NCBI GenBank assembly: GCA_050247075.1
Contig: JBFWUW010000024.1
Location: 25,098-89,097, forward strand
From: JBFWUW01 sp050247075
Lineage (GTDB): Bacteria; Planctomycetota; Planctomycetia; Pirellulales; JBFWUW01
Direction: 5' to 3'
DNA: 64,000 nt
Every line of letters starts with the position of its first letter. Position 1 is the first letter of the stretch. The position numbers were made by a program, and so were the translations under genes. Shown piece by piece: positions 60,593 to 64,000 of this stretch. The notes under the pieces are model-generated. The model did no database searches, was not told the DNA's origin, and saw only the letters and a list, made by a program, of their open reading frames with translations.

Positions 60593-61399
60593 ATGCCTGT
60601 TTACCGGACAGTTGCCAACCAGGCCCGACGCTTGACTGCGGTGAATTGGCAGCGGATCGGCCGAAAAGCGCGACAGAGCGGCATGAATCTGCTGTTTCCC
60701 CCCGTTTGTGCTTATTGCGAACAAGACGCCGGCCTGGCCGACGATAGCTGGCTGCTCTGCCCGCCTTGCCGTGTTTTGCTGGCCGCTGGTGAAGGCGTCC
60801 CTTGCCGTCGCTGTGGAGCACTCGTGGCGGAAAGCAACCCAGTGGACGATGGGTGCATCCATTGCCGCGATCAACGGTTGCGGTTCGTCGAAGGCGCGGC
60901 ATTGGGTGCCTATGCCGGCGATCTGCGCAAGGCCGTACTGCGTATGAAGGGGTCGACGTGCGAACCCTTGGCCGCGGCAGTGGCCGGTTTACTGTGCCAG
61001 GCGCAGAATTCCCGCATGCAAGGCTGGCAGGCCGAGGTTGTCGTGCCGGTCCCCATGCATTGGACCCGGCGGATGGCCCGCGGCACCAACAGCCCCGATA
61101 TCGTGGCCGAGGTCTTGGCGGCCAGCCTGGGCTTGCCGTTCGAGCGGCGCATGTTGCGCCGGCGCAAGAACACCGTGCCGCAGGGGGATCTGCCCCCTGG
61201 CCAGCGGCTGGCCAATCTGCGCGACGCCTTTCGAGTGCGCCGCGGTTACAATGTGCGTGATGCCAAAGTGTTGATCGTGGACGACATCTTGACAACTGGT
61301 GCTACCTGCAATGAAGCTACGCGGATGCTGCTGGCAGCCGGTGCCGCGTCGGTCTTCGTGGCGGTTGTCGCCAGGGCGGAAAACGCCCGCGCGGTCTAA
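60593..61399 (+). CDS. ComF family phosphoribosyltransferase
   Basis: 268 residues from ATG 60593. Zinc-binding CAYCEQDAG..CPPC..CRRCG..CIHC (four cysteine pairs), then a PRTase domain with VVVPVPMHWTRRMARGTNSPDIVAEVLA and the PRPP-binding VLIVDDILTTGATCNEA. ComF proteins in competent bacteria link DNA uptake to the cytoplasm, but many homologs function elsewhere. ATG 60683 (MNLLFPPVCAYC) is an alternative with a more typical N-terminus. Confidence 0.88.
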   Translation: MPVYRTVANQARRLTAVNWQRIGRKARQSGMNLLFPPVCAYCEQDAGLADDSWLLCPPCRVLLAAGEGVPCRRCGALVAESNPVDDGCIHCRDQRLRFVEGAALGAYAGDLRKAVLRMKGSTCEPLAAAVAGLLCQAQNSRMQGWQAEVVVPVPMHWTRRMARGTNSPDIVAEVLAASLGLPFERRMLRRRKNTVPQGDLPPGQRLANLRDAFRVRRGYNVRDAKVLIVDDILTTGATCNEATRMLLAAGAASVFVAVVARAENARAV

Positions 61400-61463
61400 T
61401 TCGCATTTTTGAAAAACACCACTCGCCTCCGCCATATCGGCTGACTCAGGAATCCCCTATCGC

Positions 61464-62399
61464 ATGGCTACGGACTCGCCTCGGTTACGTTTGGGAACTC
61501 GCGCAAGTCCGCTGGCCCGCTGGCAGGCCGACTGGGTATCCGCCAGGCTGCAAGAGCATGGCATCGCCGTGAAGATGGTGTTGATTACCACGCAGGGCGA
61601 CCAGCAGCAATCGGGCCCGATCGGTGCCATCGGCACGCAAGGAGTGTTTACCAAAGAGATTCAACGGGCACTGCTCGACCGCAGAATTGACCTGGCGGTT
61701 CACAGTTTGAAGGACCTGCCAACGGCGGACTCGCCGGGCCTGTGGCTGGCGGCCGTGCCCGATCGCGAGGCCCCCGGCGATGCGCTCATCAGCCGCGACG
61801 GACAGCCGTTTGCGTCCTTGGCAAAAGACGCACGCATTGGTACCGGCAGCCCGCGGAGGCGGTCTCAACTTTGGCACGCTCGGCCTGACTTGGAAATGCT
61901 CGATGTCCGCGGCAATGTCGATACGCGTTTGCGCAAACTCGACGAAGGCCAGTTCGAGGCGATCGTGCTGGCGGAAAGCGGGCTTAAGCGGCTGGGGCTG
62001 GCCGATCGAATCAGCCAAATCTTGCCCAAGGAAATGATCCTGCCAGCCGTCGGACAAGGAGCGTTGGGGCTGGAAACCCGCGCGGAAGACCGGGCCACGA
62101 TTGCCCTGCTGGCAGCGCTAGACCATGCCGATACGCATGCGGCGGTGCTTGCGGAGCGCGCCATGCTTGCCACGCTTCGGGGCGGCTGTTTGGCACCCGT
62201 GGGGGGCTGGGCACGGATCACCTCGGATGGCCTGTTGCATTTGAGCGGCGTAGTGCTCAGTGCCGATGGCAAGCAGCGTCTATTCGCGGAAGCCATGCAG
62301 CCTCCCGGAGCCGCTGAAGCGCTAGGCGTGCTGGTGGCCGAAACCTTGCTGCGGGACGGCGCGGCCGAACTGATTCAAGCCTCCCGAAGCTCGGGGTAA
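61464..62399 (+). CDS. hemC: Hydroxymethylbilane synthase (porphobilinogen deaminase)
   Basis: 311 residues. LRLGTRASPLARWQADWV, VFTKEIQRALLDRRIDLAVHSLKDLPT (catalytic Asp 84), GTGSPRRRSQLW, VRGNVDTRLRKLDEGQFEAIVLAESGLKRLG, and ATLRGGCLAPVGGWA, where Cys 242 anchors the dipyrromethane cofactor. The enzyme polymerises four porphobilinogens in haem synthesis. Start ATG 61464; single gene, 64 bp after ComF. Confidence 0.97.
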   Translation: MATDSPRLRLGTRASPLARWQADWVSARLQEHGIAVKMVLITTQGDQQQSGPIGAIGTQGVFTKEIQRALLDRRIDLAVHSLKDLPTADSPGLWLAAVPDREAPGDALISRDGQPFASLAKDARIGTGSPRRRSQLWHARPDLEMLDVRGNVDTRLRKLDEGQFEAIVLAESGLKRLGLADRISQILPKEMILPAVGQGALGLETRAEDRATIALLAALDHADTHAAVLAERAMLATLRGGCLAPVGGWARITSDGLLHLSGVVLSADGKQRLFAEAMQPPGAAEALGVLVAETLLRDGAAELIQASRSSG

Positions 62400-62423
62400 G
62401 TAAGTGACAGGAGATGATGCCCT

Positions 62424-62448
62424 TGTAGGAGGCGATTCCATCGCCGAT
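62424..62448 (+). repeat. REP-like element, type A (left half of pair)
   Basis: Perfect type A consensus. It forms a 72-bp inverted pair with 62471-62495; the arms are exact reverse complements, 22 bp apart. Confidence 0.93.
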
Positions 62449-62470
62449 GAGCACGGTGCCACGCGATACA

Positions 62471-62495
62471 ATCGGCGATGGAATCGCCTCCTACA
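62471..62495 (-). repeat. REP-like element, type A (right half of pair)
   Basis: Exact reverse complement of 62424-62448. Confidence 0.93.
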
Positions 62496-62767
62496 CCGGT
62501 AGCGGCAGTAGTCGCCGTTTGCTGTCGGCAAGATCGGCGGATTGCATTGGCGAATGCGTGCCGCGCCGTCGCCGCTAGCACGGGCGATATCCGCGCCCAA
62601 CACCCGCAAAACGTGGGCAGTCGGCATTCTTCCCAACGTGGGGCGAAAGTCTGGCCCGGTTGGCACGCCTCTTGCTTTGCCCTCGCCAGGCAACCCTTGC
62701 GCAACTGCGCGAAGGGGTCTGCTGGCAGGCTTGCAAACCATTCCGTTTACCTTCGACGAATTGACTC

Positions 62768-63523
62768 ATGCCTTACGGACTGTACATCTCGGCGGAAGGT
62801 GCCCAGGCCCAAAGCCGGCGGCTGGAAGTCGTGGCCAATAATCTGGCCAACGTCGATACCGTCGGCTTTCGGCGCGACGTGGCACAATTCCAGGCTCGCT
62901 TTGCCGAGGAGATCGAAAGCGGCCGCGACCATTACGGATCTGGCAGCGTCAATAACCTGGGGGGCGGCGTGCAAGTGCAGAGCACGGCCACCGACTTTAC
63001 CGCGGGCAGCCTCAAACGAACCGGGACCGATACGGATCTAGCGATCCGCGGAGACGGATTTTTTGTCATCCGCAAGGGGGACGACCAACTGCTGACCCGC
63101 GCCGGCAATTTCTTGCTCTCTCCCACCGGCCAGTTGGAGACAGGCGAGGGCTACCCGGTGATGAACGACACGGGCAACCCCGTGGTAATCGACCAGGATC
63201 TGGGGCCGTGGATGGTAACGCCCGACGGCGGCATTGCCCAGGCCGGCAACGTCACCTACCTGGCCATGGTTCGCCCCGATTCGCTGGCCGACCTGGTCAA
63301 GCAAGGCGAAAACATGTTTCACTCGACCACCGCGCCGCAGCCGGTTGAACCGTCGCAGCGTGCCGTGGCGCAAGGTTGGTTGGAAACATCGGGTGTCAAA
63401 CCGACCAGCGAAATGATGCAAATGATCGAAGCATCGCGGGCCTTTGAAGCCAACGTCAATATGATCCGCAACCAGGACCAGATGCTGGGCACGCTCATCA
63501 CTCGCATTCTGCGCACCGCATAA
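62768..63523 (+). CDS. flgF: Flagellar basal-body rod protein FlgF
   Basis: 251 residues. ISAEGAQAQSRRLEVVANNLANVDTVGFRRD is the N-terminal rod-protein motif (ANNLANVxTxGF), followed by DLAIRGDGFFVIRKGDDQLLTRAGNFLLSPTGQL in the centre and PTSEMMQMIEASRAFEANVNMIRNQDQMLGTLITRILRTA at the C-terminus. The length and the single FlgF/G-type core place it as FlgF (proximal rod). flgG follows 132 bp downstream. REP pairs flank it on both sides. Presence of a flagellum agrees with the motile swarmer stage of many Pirellulales. Confidence 0.9.
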   Translation: MPYGLYISAEGAQAQSRRLEVVANNLANVDTVGFRRDVAQFQARFAEEIESGRDHYGSGSVNNLGGGVQVQSTATDFTAGSLKRTGTDTDLAIRGDGFFVIRKGDDQLLTRAGNFLLSPTGQLETGEGYPVMNDTGNPVVIDQDLGPWMVTPDGGIAQAGNVTYLAMVRPDSLADLVKQGENMFHSTTAPQPVEPSQRAVAQGWLETSGVKPTSEMMQMIEASRAFEANVNMIRNQDQMLGTLITRILRTA

Positions 63524-63531
63524 CTATGGAC

Positions 63532-63556
63532 TGTAGCAGGCGATTTCATCGCCGAT
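63532..63556 (+). repeat. REP-like element, type A (left half of pair)
   Basis: TGTAGCAGGCGATTTCATCG then CCGAT, two changes from consensus. Pairs with 63579-63603; the pair is 72 bp, the same span as 62424-62495. Confidence 0.9.
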
Positions 63557-63578
63557 TGGGGCTTGTTGTGCAGATCAA

Positions 63579-63603
63579 ATCGGCGATGGAATCGCCTCCT
63601 TCA
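63579..63603 (-). repeat. REP-like element, type A (right half of pair)
   Basis: Inverted type A copy with a T-for-A change in the head (CTCCTTCA). Between flgF and flgG, so present in any flgF-flgG mRNA. Confidence 0.9.
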
Positions 63604-63655
63604 ACGACTGAATAGCCTTCACCGAACACCGCAGGTTGAACGACAGGAAGCAAAC

Positions 63656-64000
63656 ATGAGCATTCCGGCACTTTATACGGCCGCCACGGGCATGGACGCC
63701 CTGCAGACCAAGATTGACACCGTTGCCAACAATATGGCCAACATCAATACCACGGCCTTCAAGCGCGACCGCTGCAACTTCGAGGACTTGTACTACGCGC
63801 AGTACAAACTGCCCGGCGCGTTGGACCAGGTGGGCAATCCCACGGCGGTCGGCATCCATGTCGGTCTGGGTACTCGCGTGCAAAGCGTGCAGTCCGACTT
63901 CGCGCAGGGGACAATCGAACAGACCAACAACCAAATGGATGTGGCCATTGTGGGAGACGGCTTTTTCCAGGTGGTCGATCCCTCGACCAGCCAGATTGTC
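63656..64000 (+). CDS. flgG: Flagellar basal-body rod protein FlgG (partial, 3' truncated by window)
   Basis: First 115 codons: MSIPALYTAATGMDALQTKI, then DTVANNMANINTTAFKRDRCNFEDLYYAQYKLPG, and the GxGTRVQSVQSDFAQGTIEQTNNQMDVAIVGDGFFQV of FlgG, the distal rod subunit. AGGAAG precedes ATG 63656. The gene continues past the window edge. Confidence 0.95.
   Translation, partial: MSIPALYTAATGMDALQTKIDTVANNMANINTTAFKRDRCNFEDLYYAQYKLPGALDQVGNPTAVGIHVGLGTRVQSVQSDFAQGTIEQTNNQMDVAIVGDGFFQVVDPSTSQIV

Larger units (their letters stand above)
62400..62767. other. Intergenic with REP pair ahead of flgF
   Basis: 368 bp. REP pair at 62424-62495 occupies the first part. The remainder up to 62767 has several antisense frames of no protein character. 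The flgF promoter should lie in 62500-62760; no sigma-28 or sigma-54 box was identified. Confidence 0.55.

Noticed and set aside
1..64000. tRNA or rRNA genes
   Set aside because: No cloverleaf with a GGTTCGAAT-type T-arm or any rRNA segment was recognised by eye; a tRNAscan run would be decisive.
1..64000. Defence island, prophage or biosynthetic gene cluster
   Set aside because: The KAP-like ATPase is the only gene of a family sometimes used in defence, and it has no partner. There are no integrases, transposases, restriction genes, or PKS/NRPS genes.

Overview
The window reads as a chromosomal segment of a planctomycete, probably of the Pirellulales type. The case rests on families that are nearly diagnostic of that phylum: a PSCyt1/DUF1549/DUF1553 cytochrome-like protein next to a DUF1501 protein (6.8-9.6 kb and 5.3-6.8 kb), two further DUF1501 proteins (11.3 and 42.0 kb), a DUF1559 pseudopilin-like protein (30.9 kb), a TIGR02999-type ECF sigma factor followed by a serine/threonine kinase fused to WD40 repeats (36.8-41.1 kb), a 1198-residue secreted WD40 protein (45.4-49.0 kb), and GC-rich, Tat-exported proteins. 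No rRNA, tRNA, CRISPR array, insertion sequence, prophage, recognisable defence island or biosynthetic cluster was seen.

Layout. 0-9.6 kb is mostly minus strand: a PSD1 protein, DUF1501, cardiolipin synthase, ubiE and ubiX (quinone and prenyl-flavin chemistry), and two Rossmann-fold oxidoreductases. 9.9-13.6 kb holds a DUF2330 protein, a second DUF1501 protein and small membrane proteins. 13.9-22.2 kb has a secreted protein, a membrane-embedded P-loop ATPase, a penicillin-acylase family Ntn hydrolase, threonine synthase and a ceramidase-like protein. 22.9-36.7 kb carries a FecR-like membrane protein, a frameshifted Lys/Ala-rich small gene, ettA, a TPR-2OG oxygenase fusion, a membrane-anchored PQQ propeller, a DUF1559 protein, a methyltransferase, an SDR, leuB and a lactonase. 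36.8-49 kb has the signalling pair (ECF sigma and WD40 kinase), about 1 kb of repeat DNA, DUF1501, a site-2 protease, an SDR and the giant WD40 protein. 49.3-64 kb is largely housekeeping: an APC permease, a Nit-type amidohydrolase, leuCD, a GarR-like dehydrogenase, an acyl-CoA ligase, an LptF/G permease, an aminotransferase, a ComF-like protein, hemC, flgF and the start of flgG.

The most unusual content is between and at the edges of genes. A REP-like repeat family (GTAGGAG head followed by a short palindrome) occurs about sixteen times as full or half copies. It forms two perfect or near-perfect 72-bp inverted pairs around flgF, and in four genes the GTAG head supplies the TAG stop codon. 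Other intergenic families include a roughly 105-bp CCCTCTCCC element, a doubly nested inverted repeat at 22.5-22.7 kb, an AGG-CCGCCCGGCAG hairpin family, a 91-bp repeat shared by 25.2 and 41.7 kb, and a 970-bp gene-free stretch with duplicated hairpins behind a good promoter that has no gene in front of it. I found no clear new multi-gene system. The REP/stop-codon relationship and the 41-kb structured region are the best leads.
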